Below are positions 44,929-57,500 of a DNA stretch of 64,000 nt, piece by piece. Both the position numbers and the translations under genes were made by a program. Below the pieces are notes generated by a model that worked only from the letters and a program-made list of their open reading frames with translations, ran no database searches and was not told where the DNA came from. The first letter of the stretch is position 1, and each line of letters begins with the position of its first letter. Source of the DNA: Persicaria tinctoria (lineage: Eukaryota > Streptophyta > Magnoliopsida > Caryophyllales > Polygonaceae); the NCBI GenBank assembly GCA_037127255.1, contig JBANSL010000020.1, positions 55,279,098 through 55,343,097 of the forward strand. The letters run 5' to 3'.

Positions 44929-45849
44929 CAGGCTCGGCCCAGAGACAAGGGCAGACTGGGCGACGGCCCAGTGCCCAAACAAATTAGGGGCCGAGTAATA
45001 AAAAAAAATCTGTGTATATATATTACCTTTAACCCTAATTTTTAAGCCCATTGTCTTAGCCTATTTCTCTTTAAGAGAACAAATCATATGAATAAATAGG
45101 CCCATAGTTTATTTTCTTAATCAGAGGCCCATAACTTATTAAGTAGTAGTTGTATATTAAAATGACCACCAAAAAAAACAGTACTACGTAACAAAAAAAA
45201 AGCCCATGCACAAACAATTCAATGGACAACAAGCAACGAGAAATTATTCCCAAAGACTTCCTATAATTTATAACTTTCAAAGTTTCAATAAAACTAATTA
45301 AAATTATTCCAAAATTAAACCCATTATTGTGAAGATATGTTTTACTTTTAATTTTTATTTTCTTACTCTTTTTCTTAGTAACTCCATAAAATTTATAACG
45401 TGTTTTGCTTTTAATTTTTATTTCCTTACTCTTTTTCTTATTAACTCTATAAAATTTATAACGTGTTTGGGTATGTCGTATTATTATTGTCAACTAGTTT
45501 TATTGTTGTCGTGTTTATGTACTTATTATATCAATTTCTTGTTATTGTTTTCTCATCCCAAAAAAAATTCCCTTGTTATTGTGGTTTATTTATATATAAA
45601 AAATTGATATTTTATATAATAAGTAGTTTTAATTGTCTTAAAAAATTGATTTGGTAATTAAGCAGAAATTGTGTTTTATTTATATATTTTAGTATTGTAT
45701 TGTAGAAAACAAATGGATTTTTAGTGATTAAAGTATATTATTGATTGTTGGAACGTAGTTTTTATTTTTAATAATTATTTTAATTTTAAATTATTAGGGT
45801 CCAAAATTTTTGCTTGCCCCGGACCTATATAACAGTAGGACCGGCTCTG
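44929..45849. mobile_element. Nonautonomous hAT-like element
   Basis: The 921-bp segment begins CAGGCTCGGCCC and ends GGACCGGCTCTG; CAGNGCCGGNCC-type ends are a common plant hAT terminus. Flanking 8-mers GGTATTGG (44921-44928) and AGTATTGG (45850-45857) differ at one base. The interior is AT-rich with no transposase. It appears to interrupt the retroelement block around it. Confidence 0.65.
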
Positions 45850-45857
45850 AGTATTGG

Positions 45858-46268
45858 GTTAGGTTTTCTTGAGAGAGAGGCTCTCGCCTCTCTCTTCCTT
45901 ATTTTTATAATGGGTTTTTGAGTTTCTCTAAACTAATATATATTGTGAATGAGACTGTCATTTCATCATCTGTTTTTTTTAATTATTTTTTTACTACTAA
46001 AAAAAAGACCCATGAATTTTGGGCCAAGATCCCCTACAGACTATAGCACATACCCTACTCCCCTCCCTACATCACAAAAATATTTCTCATTTATTTAATC
46101 TGAAAAAAAAATTATAAAAATTATATTTATATTCCTAAAATTTATTTTTGTATATTTATAAAATTTTATTTTAAAAAATCATGTTTTACAATTTTTAAAG
46201 ATTAAAAAGAAAATATTTTATAAAATACAATTATTAAAAACTTTAAAACATGATTTTTCAAAATAAAA
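45858..46268. other. AT-rich intergenic sequence with an inverted repeat
   Basis: From about 46150 to 46275, TATAAAATTTTATTTTAAAAAATCATG and TTTTACAATTTTTAAAG-type sequence is mirrored by its complement, giving a foldback with arms of roughly 45 bases. No gene is visible. Confidence 0.5.
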
Positions 46269-46277
46269 TTTTATAAA

Positions 46278-47188
46278 GGAAAAATGACCAAAAATAATAC
46301 GAGCTATCAACAGTGAACCAAAAATAATACGAACTTTCAAAACTACCAATTCATATACAAACTATTACACATTAAACCAAAATTGATATAGAGTCCAAAA
46401 TTCACAAACTCTAAATTTATTTCAACTCAATATATAATTAATAATAAATTGTTGTCAAAATTGTAAAATTTACAATTTCATTCTCCTTCCCCAATCTGTA
46501 GAACAAAATCAGTTGGCGACGGCAATGGCGGACCTGCAACGAGGTCGGCGGCGACCGGCTGCGAGACCACAAAAGCGACTGGACATCCACCAATCGCACA
46601 GCCCCAACCCACAATAACGCCAGGCGACAAGCGAAAAGAAACCCCAGGGCCGCCGCCAGCGCTCTCCTCGAAGGCGAGGAACCGCTTCACCAGGCGGGTG
46701 ACGAGCTCACGTCGAGGAGGGTCCCACACGCCGCGGATGAAGTTGCACGGAACGACTTCGTTCTCGACAGGAGGCAGGCGTCGTTGAACCAGTACTCTAG
46801 AGGCGCCGAGCCAAGGGATCCGTCGGGGGCGGAGGCTTTGCGGTGGGGGTTGTGGACGCCTCCGAAGGCGTCAAACCAGTCCGGATGTGGTTTCGCTGCC
46901 GGTCGCCGCCGATCCATGGCTCGTGTTGCAGCGTCCGCCATTGCCGTCGGCACAACTGTTCTAAACTTTGTTCTACAGATTGGGGAAGGAGAATGAAATT
47001 ATGAATTTTACAAATTGACCATAAATTATTACTTATTGAGTCCAAATGAATTTAGAGTTTGTGAATTTTGGACTTTATATCAATTTTGGTTTAATGCGTA
47101 ATAGTTTGTATATGAATTGATAGTCTTAAAAGTTAGTATTATTTTTGGTTCACCGTTGATAATTCGTATTATTTTTTGTCATTTTTCC
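46278..47188. mobile_element. Pack-MULE-like element with long terminal inverted repeats
   Basis: Long inverted repeats (about 230-260 bp) begin GGAAAAATGAC and face each other at 46278 and 47188. They are flanked by an exact 9-bp duplication TTTTATAAA (46269-46277, 47189-47197). Nine-base duplications with long inverted repeats define MULEs. The centre (about 46540-46940) is strikingly GC-rich and, on the - strand, reads like an exon of a normal gene (NEVVPCNFIRGVWDPP, RRELVTRLVKRFLAFEE), with a frameshift joining 46953-46750 to 46729-46478. I do not recognise the source gene. This looks like a captured gene fragment. Confidence 0.85.
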
Positions 47189-47197
47189 TTTTATAAA

Positions 47198-50100
47198 TCT
47201 CTACTACTAAGCAATCTGATTTTTACGGTTCATTATGAAAAGTTACATTGACCGCCCGATTTCATGATTTCAGAAGATGATCAATGGCCTGGAATAGATT
47301 GGGAAATGGGTTATTATGCAGTTTCTATTGTTTTTAATCCTGACCGTCCGTTTTAGGTGGAGCCAGGTGATCAACCACTCATATGCCTTCCCATATATAT
47401 TTTCATATTTACCCCTCAAACCTTTAATTTGAAATTGTTTATTTTTTTATTTCAGTGCCCATTTTGGTCTTTTCATCTAATTCCCCTTGCCCCCATCTCT
47501 GCGTCTCTCCTCTCATCGTCTGTGCAATTCCTGAGAATGGTTGGAGAGCCTCTGTGCGTTCTTCATACATGCCCCTGCACAGACGACAGAGCGAGTTTTG
47601 CACGAACTCTCTGAGGACGACGGTGGCGGTTTGAGGAGCTCCGGCCTGTGCAATTGAAAGAGAGGGCAGCAGGGATGCCACCACCTTCGAAGACGTCGCT
47701 ACAGGGGCACAGGAAGACACCGCTACTTAGGTGATTTGTGCCCCAAACTTTGAATTCCTTCTTTCATCTACCTTTAATTGGATGTTCAATTTTCAGATTT
47801 GATTGATTTTTCTCTAGGATCTATAATTTTAGGGCTTCTGGATTAGGGAATTGACGATGGGGGTAAGTGAATTCAGCACTCGGGAAGTTTGAGGAGACGC
47901 CAAAGGAACTCCGACTCTCAACAATTGAAAGAACGGGGAGTGCGGTCATCGGTTCAGATTGGGTATGTTGGTCTAATATTTCCCCTTTGTCATTTATTTT
48001 TCCTGATTTGGAATTTTAGTTATAGGTCAAGTTGAATTTGGGAGTATGAACTTCGGGAATTATCAGTTTGCATTTATATTTTGTGTTATGTTATGGTGAT
48101 AATAATGGATTATATTGACGTTGCATGTGTTACGTAGCACATTGATCTTGTAACCCATCAAAATAAGGCAGGTTGCATTAACCGTTATGTTTTCAAGAAA
48201 AACTCATTAATTAAATCTTTTTCACCAATGATATTTGTAATAGTGCACTAGGCAAATTTGTGAATGGATATACATGTCATCCTGATGCAAAACTTAGTAT
48301 AAGAAAATTACCGCCATTGATGACAGACAGCTCTTGGTAGATATTGTATGTGTAACTGTCATAATTGTCAATCAACAGTGTCCTCACAAATTGAACCTTC
48401 TGATCTCTGTCCTCTATCTTCTTCCTTGTAATAAAAGTCTTTTGCAGCCTCTATGGTACCAACTGGCTAGACAAATTGACCTTCCTCGCATCTTGATTAA
48501 TTACTTGAATTTCTTCCTTTTTATTCATTCTAACAGATGTTTTTATATTGGGGGTGTTACCACTTTTGCTATTTGAGCAGGCAAAACAAGGATTTGTCCT
48601 CTTAAAAGATGATGATCTGAGGCTGAATCCCATTTTTTCGGGTAAAGATGGGAGATCCTGAATAATTATTCTAAAACCATGCCCATATACAGCCCCTGCA
48701 ATCAACAAAGAAAAGAGGAAGAAACACAATCAAGTGCATTAATCAATATTAAGACTTGTTGGTCATGCTCGTAGAGAAATAGAGCAAACAAAATCAAATA
48801 AAAACTAGTAAATACATAGTTGTTCAATTTTCGCAATAGTATTCAGTACAAGATATATAAAATGTTCAATTCAGAGAGAACATCTACCAATCTATAACTC
48901 TTAAAAAAAAAAATCAAGCCAAGTTATTTATCTTTCAAATAGAAGGATGTTATTCATAAATAAGGGTAACCAAACTGTCCATCAAATATGCTCATGCAGT
49001 TGAATTACTTGCTCTGTATTGGTTATGAACAAAGGCAGCAAGGTTTACTATACAAGAATCAAGATAATCCGGAAAAAGCAGAAATCAAAAGTGGACAGAA
49101 CAATACAATGTCAATCCGATCTCTGATGGTTACAGTTGCTATTTCTTTCTTCGTTTTTTTTTTGGATAATATCCAGCTTTGATAATTTCGTTTAGGGCTT
49201 TGTTTAGGCGTGATTTTGCCTTCTTCAAACTGCCACTGCTGCTGATTTCTGATTTTCTTTTCTTTGGTAATCTCTATTTGATTCTCACTGATGGCAATAA
49301 TTCTTCATCATTATGTATTTCTTTAGTGTGGTTTATTGGTTTTACCTGATCTTTAGTTTGTAATATTTACAATTGTTTTTTTAGCTCAACAAGTAAACAT
49401 CACTGCCCAGCAATTGGAGCCTAAGCCATTTATTTATAGCTTGTATATGTCTGTTAACAAGCTTAATTCAAGAGAAGCTTCAACGTATCTACCAATTTTT
49501 TATATTTAGACTTTTTCCCTGAATAATTAATACCTAATTTCCTTTTCACCATGAAACATTCAGTCAATATAAATTGCCCAGGCTGTATTAATATGTATTT
49601 GGTAAAAAGCTAAACATATATCTTCTATTTAGTCCATTTTCTTCAAACTCTCCACAATGCAGGCTGGTTTGAAGCTTCTTTTTAGTCTAAAAAGTGGATT
49701 TTACACACTCTATATAATGCAGGTTGGTTGAAGCTTCTTTTTAACCCAGTTTCTTAAAACATTGTTCTTCGAACAACATGGTAAGTCTGAATCGAGTTAC
49801 CTCTTAACATTTCCTTCAATCCCCTCCCCTACATAATGGAAACCCTTGAAGTGGGCTGAAGAAAGTTCATAGGCAAATATGTATTGTGAGGTTGTTTGTG
49901 AGATTCTAAGTGAATACAACGATTTGGAAGTTGTATCCTGCAAGCATGAGACTTGGTAGTGATTGACATGGATGGCTAAATTTGTATTCTGGAGATGGAT
50001 CTTGCCAAATCTTTTGACCTACATAAATTACCATGTGTGCAGATTTTATGCTTACTCTTTTCTTTCTTGCTTGTAGTTTGTCCGCATAGAGGAGTAATCT

Positions 50101-50735
50101 TTCTTGCTTGTAGTGTGTGCAGACATTTGATTACGTGCTGGGTGCTTAAAATAATAAAATCTGAGTAAATTAATTACTTTCCTTACCAATGCAGCATGCA
50201 GCATCAAGAAGGTATAGTTGGGAAATAAATTTCTATTTCGGTTGGATAGTTAATTGGATAGATTTATCTAAGCTAGCCTTATTTCTATTTCAGGCGGTGT
50301 TGTTTTCCTTGGGGTATCAATTAGACCTATGTTTATGTTAAACAATAGGAAGGTGACATGTTAGCATCAAAGTTCTATGTAATCTTGACATGAATTTTGA
50401 GTTTAAATGTTACATTTTGTACGATATACCTCTTGCCTGGGATGTGTAGTTGTGCAACGTTGTCAAAGATATAGCTTATGTTTTGAAGATTTTGATTGAT
50501 TTTAGTAGCTACTTATTCCATCATATTAGGCGTCGTTACGTTGTCTTGTCTTAACTATTGGCTATCAATCGTTAGCCATCGGTTTCATACGGCAGTCATA
50601 CTATGAACACTTGAAGAAACTTCACATATCTATCAAGCTCTACAAGAAAGCAATCATTTAATTTTATAAGATCGTTCGAAACCACCGCAGCATCCCACAT
50701 CACGATCGAAGGCGCGGCGCGCCCAATTAACCTAG
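47198..50735 (+). mobile_element. Putative nonautonomous Helitron
   Basis: The left end is A|TCTCTACTACTAAGC, resembling plant Helitron 5' ends. The right end has a GC-rich hairpin GGCGCG-G-CGCGCC (50711-50723), eight bases, then CTAG followed by T (50732-50736). An A/T insertion site, 5' TC, 3' hairpin and CTRR are the Helitron signature, and no target duplication is expected. The interior (3.5 kb) has no Rep/helicase. It includes a GC-richer stretch at 47450-47720 that may be captured exon or UTR sequence, and otherwise AT-rich DNA without recognisable genes. The left end lies immediately next to the MULE's 9-bp duplication. Confidence 0.65.
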
Positions 50736-51047
50736 TATATAAAAATAGGTGTTAGGAATATAAATATAAATTTTATAAAAAAAATTAGATTAAATAAATG
50801 TTAAAAAAATTAGTGGGGTAGGGATGGTTGGAGAAGATCCCACCCGATAAATTTTATTTTACTACTAGATCCGCCATGGCGCCATGGTTACCGGCTTACC
50901 GGCTTACCGCCATCGAGATCACATGTTGTAATGTAGCACAAACACGAAGCATAATACATACTGTATTTAATTTATATAAGAACTTGCACGAGAAGCTTCA
51001 CAACATTTCACATTATTATCACTAGCTAGCTATCTAAGTTGGATCAT
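50736..51047. other. 3' flank of the OBAP gene
   Basis: This is AT-rich sequence right of the Helitron that includes the probable 3' UTR of the gene on the - strand. No other feature is seen. Confidence 0.4.
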
Positions 51048-51938
51048 TCAAGGGAAAGGAGCGCGCAGTTTCATGTCAACCGGCACGACGTCGACGGCGA
51101 ACCCCTTGCCGTGCTTCTTCCAGTAGTCGGCGTTGGGATTAACCCAGGTAGGAGTGTCGATGTGGGCCCTAAGCTGCTGGAGCTTCTCGGTGGAGAACTT
51201 GCACCGCTCATCTCGGCGCTTCACCAGATCGGGGTTGAGGAGATCGGCGTTGTCCGCCTGTGGGGACACCATGAGTGCTGGCTCCCCCAACGGCAAGGGA
51301 TCGCCTCTGTCCACCTGCCACGTGCACCAGAACTTGCCGTACGTCTTGGCCATATCTTCCAGCTCCGTCTTCACCACCGCCTCCGGCATTTTAGGGTTCG
51401 CCCACAGACCCGATTTTATCTGCTCGATCGATCAATTCAGCAATTCAACACCGAACAAACACGATTAATTAATCAATTAACCAAAATTTATGGTGTATAC
51501 CTCGTAGCCGTGGGAATGCCAGAGCTTCTGTTCATCGGCAGGGAGCGTCTCAAACACTTGAGGGGATATTATGTATTCCACACCTAGAATCAAATTGATC
51601 AGCAAAACAAACTAATTGAAAAATGAAAGCATCGATTTTGGGAATGGTGGAGTGGAGGTACCGATGAGGCGGCCGCTGCGGTCTTCGGAGTCGTAGACGG
51701 CGCACTGGAGAACGTCCTGGGTGAGGCGGGTGACGAAGTGGTGAGTCTCGATCTGGCGGGACATGTCGTGGCTGTAGAAGGCGAAGGTGCAGACGTGCTC
51801 GGAGATCTCCTTGATGGGCTTAAGGGACTGCATCATCTGGGCGCCCTTGTCTACCAAGTGCTGGTACATAGTCATCGGCTTCCCCGGCGTCCCCTCCGTC
51901 GACTCCTTGCTTTCCGTCGAGGCCATTACCCCGCACAT
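51048..51938 (-). CDS. OBAP2: Oil body-associated protein, DUF1264 (three exons, 243 aa)
   Basis: Exons: 51938-51662, 51583-51501, 51419-51048, all GT-AG with matching phases. The protein has no signal peptide or membrane segment. Family hallmarks include HHFVTRLTQDVLQCAVYDSE, LIG(T)EYIIS-like sequence across the first join (GVEYIISPQVFETLP), LPADEQKLWHSHGYEIKSG and an ending in PVDMKLRAPFP. Plant DUF1264 proteins localise to seed oil bodies and affect their size and stability. The start could be 51938 (MCGVMAST) or 51926 (MASTES). The second ATG is four codons in and cannot be excluded. I assign it to the OBAP2 group on its resemblance and on its neighbours, not on an alignment. Confidence 0.87.
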
Positions 51939-52160
51939 TCAATTACTCCCGGAGTACAAGTCGTCTTTAGAGTGTAAAACAAAAGAGGGATTCATCGATC
52001 AGTTTGTTTATAAGAGGAGAGAAAGGTGAAGTGGGCGGAGGAGGGAACACCTGGGAGGCGGAGGTTGCATGCAGGGGAGAAGTGGGGCCCAAGGTGGACA
52101 CTTGTCATTGCAGTTGTCGAGTGGACGCGTGTCATTCGCATATGAATCCACCGGTTTTTC
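51939..52160. promoter_or_regulatory. Upstream region of the OBAP gene
   Basis: This is the probable leader and promoter read leftward. It contains CACGTGTC-like and GACACTTGTC/GACGCGTGTC motifs near 52095-52140 that resemble ABA- and seed-type G-box variants. That would suit a seed oil-body gene but is only suggestive. Confidence 0.4.
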
Positions 52161-52167
52161 AGCACGC

Positions 52168-52968
52168 CAGTGTTTGGAAATTCAGAGGTTTTTGAAGTTT
52201 ATTTTGTATGTTGGAGTTGGAGTATTTTTTTTAAAATAATTGGTAACAAATTTAATTGGTGTTTGGTTAGTACGGGGTGTAGGATATTTATTTACGAGGA
52301 AAACGACTAAAATATCCTTAATTGTTTACCCCTCACCAACCCACCCTCTTTCACGTTGAATTGCAATTGGGAGGTATTGGCAATCCTAATTGAAGAACTG
52401 AGGAACGGCGCTCAGCACCGGTGTACAGGTAAGCCCTCCTCCTTTTCCTCTTCTTCAAGATTTTGGATTTCGGGAAGCCCTCCTCCTCTTCCCCTTCTTC
52501 AAGATTTTGGATTTCGGGTGATGAAAAGGGGTCTTGGATTGAAGTTCGATTTTAATGATTTTCGGATTGAAGTTCAGTTTGATTGAAGTTCGGGAAGGGG
52601 AGCAACGAGTCAGCGACGATGGATTTGTGGCAGCAGCGACGGAGTTGGATTTGTGGCAGCAACGACGATTGAAGTTTGTCTGCCGGAGTTGGATTTGTGG
52701 CAGCAGTGATGATGGAAGGAGATGTGGAGCAAGGGATTATCAAGGGCAAAAAAGAAAAAATTTCAGAAACCTAATTGAAGAAACTACCGAAGCTTGCCCT
52801 CCCCCCCCCCCCCTCCCCCCTCCCCCCTCTTCTGAAATTGGAGAAAAAAACCTGCAACTCAAACTCTGGAAGCTCCACAAGAAGGCATTGCCAAACACGC
52901 TTCAATCAGTTGCCAAAAATAAATAAGCTAACATAACCTCCCAAAAACCACTTTCAAACACGGCCTAA
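52168..52968. mobile_element. Possible MITE with GCC(A/G)TGTTTG ends
   Basis: The left end GCCAGTGTTTGGAAA and right end TTTCAAACACGGCC are inverted and imperfect, and the next 60 or so bases also correspond loosely. The interior has a 43-bp duplication (AAGATTTTGGATTTCGGG at about 52460 and 52502), repeated GTTGGATTTGTGGCAGCA units (52640-52700), and a run of 11 C at 52801-52811. No target duplication was established. Confidence 0.4.
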
Positions 52969-53814
52969 GATCATGCGCAACACATAGCCACACGACACGA
53001 CTCTTAACTCCTTTCAGTCACATCAGCAATTATTCCTATCACGTCAGCTTTTTCACTATATTTTTCATTCACAACAGATAGTCGTGTGATTCTTATTTGA
53101 CTTTACACTTTTTTTTATTTATTAAGCTAAATGTTGATGTATTTTGATTTTTGTTAATGATATTATTAATATTAATATGTATCATTAAAATAAAAAGGCA
53201 CGCAATTAAATTTAGAAATATTTTATTAACTTGATACATTGAAAAACACCTAAAAAAATTACACAACTTAAACTTGCAAACAACATATTAAATTTGAAAC
53301 AACACACACTCGTACAATAAAATTAAACGTCATCTCCGGGAGTGCGCATATATGTTCAAGCAAGTCTATGTATAATTTCATGTTTAAGGTGTAATTTCAT
53401 GTGTGTTTTCATATTCCGAGTGTAGTGGGTATTGTTATTTAATGTGACTATAAATCTTTAACATATGATAAACTTAGTGAAATTCTTTTTTCTCAAACAT
53501 ATGCAAAATGAGTGTCGTTGGATAGAGGAAAATAAATCGTATTAAAAAATAATTGTATTTTTAAAAAAATAATTTATTTAACGAATAAATGGGGGTTTAA
53601 TTTAATTAAAACCCTCTGCCATATGGCTTCCAACGATTGGCTAGCACAAAAAAAAATTAAGCGAATGAATCGGTTCCAAATTAAGCCGCTTCTCCCACGG
53701 ATCAAAGTTTCTCTCTCCTCCCTCTTTCCACTTTTGTTGAGCTGGCCACCCGTTTTAATCCGAGCGGATCTGCATTGCAAGTGGTCTAAGGCAGTCCGAA
53801 TATGTTTAGAAAAT
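52969..53814. other. Intergenic, no gene seen
   Basis: AT-rich DNA with no recognisable element ends. Short frames at 53574-53826 are not supported by any domain. Confidence 0.4.
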
Positions 53815-54185
53815 GAAAGAGTTTGAGCCGAGTTTATTCGACCTTTAAAAGTTTAGAAATTCTATAAAATTGGAGCTATTCAAGCTTAAATCGAACAAGC
53901 AAACTTAAAATTTTGTTCAAGCTCAACTTGTTTAGGTAAATAAACGAGCTCAAATCGAGCTTTTTTTTTCGAGCCGATCTTAAGCCACGGAGCTTTCAAC
54001 CGAGCTTAAAAGTCTGTTCAAACTCGACTTGTTTAGATAAGTGAGATCAAGCTTTTTGTTTTAGCCGATCCTAAGCCGAGCTCGAGCTATTCCTTGAATT
54101 TGTAAATAAAGAGCGGCCATATCCGGGGTTCGAACTGGAGACTTTTGAGTACTACCCGTAAGCTCGAGCTATTCCGTTCATATAG
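53815..54185. mobile_element. Degenerate hAT-type MITE (reverse orientation, same family as 16574)
   Basis: AGCTCG-rich interior sequence (TGAGCCGAG, AAGCTTAAATCGAACAAGC, GAGCCGATCTTAAGCC) ends at the right in CTCGAGCTATTCCGTTCATATAGACC. That is the complement of the left end of the 60521 copy. No clear target duplication remains. An unrelated-looking piece at 54128-54160 interrupts it. Confidence 0.6.
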
Positions 54186-54504
54186 ACCAGACGCACGGAG
54201 GCAAACAACACAACATTAACCATGGGTCCACAACATGAACCAAATTAATTACAGAAACAAACAGGTCAGGAAGAAGGGCAACACCATCTAAGCCCAAATT
54301 AAGCATAAAAAAGAACAAAAAATTCCCCACGCCAAAACACCGGAAACATATAAATGTACACAAGCAATGAACCTTGAACGATCATCTACACAACGGTCAC
54401 CTGAACAACGCCTAGCTAGCTAGAAACGGCCAGTAAGTATAACACAGCTGTGATGTGCAAGATTTTGCCTCTTCAAAATAAGCATCAAATCAAAGATTTT
54501 GGTG

Positions 54505-57500
54505 TTAATAGTTAAGCAGTGAATACTTAACTCGCAATATGATCTTGCCCTTGTCGACCCCGAGTTTTGCACCCGTAACCAACCAGTGGCCGGGGACATC
54601 CTGAGGACCCTTCAACATCTCCGTAGGATCCACAAGCTTTGTTAGCTTGGCAGTCATGCCACTGCCATCGGATTTCCTCTCATCGGGGCCCTGCTCGTTA
54701 GCAGGTGGTGGTGGTGGTCCGTCGGGCCTTTGTGGGGCAGGGAGGTTGGAAGGGCTGTGGTCCCAGACGGATCGCCTTATGGTGCAGCCTGGTACCTTGG
54801 AGAAGAGGAGCTTGAGGTACAAGACGCTCTTGGACCCGAAATTCCAGACACCAAGCTGAGACCCGGTGACAATGTGGACCCCTGAGAGGTCTCCTATGCA
54901 GCTTTCTTTGAGCTCGATGGGAGCAGTGCTGACGTGGGAGAAGTGCTTCCACTTGATGGGCTCGAACCAACGGCTGTCTTGCTCCTCTGGGCCTTGCCAC
55001 TTCTGGGCACCGATGGCCATGTGGGAGTCCCAGTGAGGTTGGAGGATTTTGGGGAGGGAGACTAGGTGCTGCAGATGGATGGCGAGGCGGTTTTGCTTGC
55101 TGCCTTCCAGTCTCAGTCTCAGGCCAGTTACTGGCTTACGTCCAACTGTCACCTATAGGGTTGTGGGACTGTCTTAAGTTATTGAATGAAGAAATGCATT
55201 ATGCTGTCTGGCATTATCACATTTTTCTTAACTTCTATGTTTTATGCTAATCCAATCTAGGGGTCAAGTGCTAATTGCCAAGATCATCACAAATATTAAG
55301 AACAATGATTAAATTTCAAAATGCTTCTTTTAGGATCATTTTTCCAGAGGCCTCAATAAACAACATTTTTTAGGATGTGAAGCATATAATTCTCGAGATG
55401 CTAGTTCCATAGCAAAACACAGCCAAAATGTCAGCAATGAAGGAATGCTACCTGGTCCGGGCTGATATACAATTTTGGACCCATCAAACTGAACTGAAGG
55501 TATGGACATACTGGCTCTTTCCTCTGAATGTTCGACTGTTCTGGAGCCCAGACGCGAGCAATTTGAAACTCTAGAAAGTATTGAAGATCCTCAATTGGAG
55601 GCTTATCTGCAAAACCAAGGAATTTTAACAAGCTATCAACCAACTAAAACTACAAGTGTTTTATGAGGTTACTACATTAGAAAGTTGTGGGAAGGATGAG
55701 ATGCACGAGTTATCCATTAAACTAATACTTCTCTGACACAAAATTGCAACATAGCTAATTAGCTATATTCAAAACAGACAAATTATTCTGATATTTTACC
55801 ACACTAATGTTCGATCAAAGAGTGACATTTCAAATCTGAAGTGATAAAGCATTGAAGTAAGCATTTTTTTTCCCCAAAAGACTTAATTTTGCAATGGTTG
55901 TGATCTCCAGAATCTTCACCATGGTGTTCAAGCAGCATCCCACAAAATCTATTCAAGTCTTGTTCAAAGGCATTCACATCTTCAGGTATACTCCAGCTTC
56001 TGCAACGAGTTTGTGGGGATGTGCATTTGCTAGGTTTTCCTAATCATTCATGAATTTACTCCTTATAAATGATGAATGAGAAAATGCATGACTACCCTGA
56101 CCATATTCTTTCTGTTGGTAGCTACGATGGAAGGCAGGAATTAACTGCAGACAGAAATCAACTTAACGAGGCTTGAAAAGAAAATTTTGAAGAGGGGCAA
56201 AAATAAAAGGAAGAAGGTATTAGCGAAAATAAATGCAATGAAGACCTTACACTCCAAATAAAGATCAATGGCACGGGCTAAATGCTTTAAACCAGCCACT
56301 TCTTCGAGGAGAGATACAATAGGAGTAAATGTCATGCTGATTACATCTGGGGCCTGTTGTACGGTCTCTGCCCACTTTGCTGGACTCTGCTCAAGATCAT
56401 CTCCTCCTCTTCTTCTCAAGATGATGGTGACATCCTGAGGCATGTTAATTAGTCGTTAACTCATCAATCCATAATTGTTAAAGAAATATCATTAAAATTT
56501 ATTTGACTATACCCTTATCAAAGCATAACATAAAATATTAAATATTGTGGAAAACTTGCAATCCATAAACCAAGACATATACAAGATACTTTAGGTAAAG
56601 AGCATCTTTAAGAAGGTGATTCATGAAGCATCGTAGTACTAACTTTATCCTTGTACTTCACAGGGGCAGCACTTGGCTGGCTATTTAAGTCCATTGATCG
56701 CTGATCCCCAACTTCTTTCACATAGTTCTCAATGTCAGACGCTGACAATGGAGAAGATTGGTGTTGCTTAACATAAACTACATCTCGGCCACCAATGGTT
56801 ACAGATGTAACAACATGGGTGCCATAATTTTCAATAAAACTGAAAAAAAAAAAAAACAGTAAAAGTCTCAGTTTGAAGTTCTGTGTGCTGGAAAACATAT
56901 GATGTATCTGTAATAAAATCAGAAGCCAAAATCTCAGTTCACCAAGTTGGAAATGCAGAACAATGAACTTGCCTTGCCAAAGATGCTGGATTCCAAGAGT
57001 GAGGAACAGCTTGCTTTATCTCTTCACGAAGAACTAAATCTGATCTTGAAAGCTGAATTGTATACAAGGGTATGAAAGATCCAACCATAGCAAGGGATTT
57101 TGTACTTGCTGCATCAACTTGCCAACTTCCAGTAAAATTGAACATTGCATTGAAGCTCCCAAGTGGAACATTTCCAGCCAAGTCTGACTTCTGATTGAAG
57201 TATTCTGACATCTACATTAAACATAATAAGGGAACTTCATTGGCAATCGAAGACAATGATAATTTCACATTAATTTCTAAAAAATATTTATTGATTAATT
57301 ATACACATTAGCAGTGAGTAAGGAACCAATGAACCATGCCAATTTATGGTGCAGCCGACTACAAAAGTACATAGTATCCTTGGTAGCTCCATATTAGCAA
57401 AGATTTCATTAGTTTGAGAAGACTGGATCCAAAGGCAATGCAAGTTAAATAAATTACAACTCTCTGAAATCCACATCAATTTTATTTTTTTGTATATAGC

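Noticed and set aside
44314..45051. 245-codon - strand frame in GC-rich DNA
   Set aside because: It has no recognisable domain, crosses the left end of the hAT-like element at 44929, and overlaps other long frames on both strands, as expected from GC-rich sequence.
52801..52823. Poly-C run as a regulatory or G-quadruplex element
   Set aside because: It is a single C-rich run next to transposon-like repeats with no gene nearby, more likely simple-sequence expansion.
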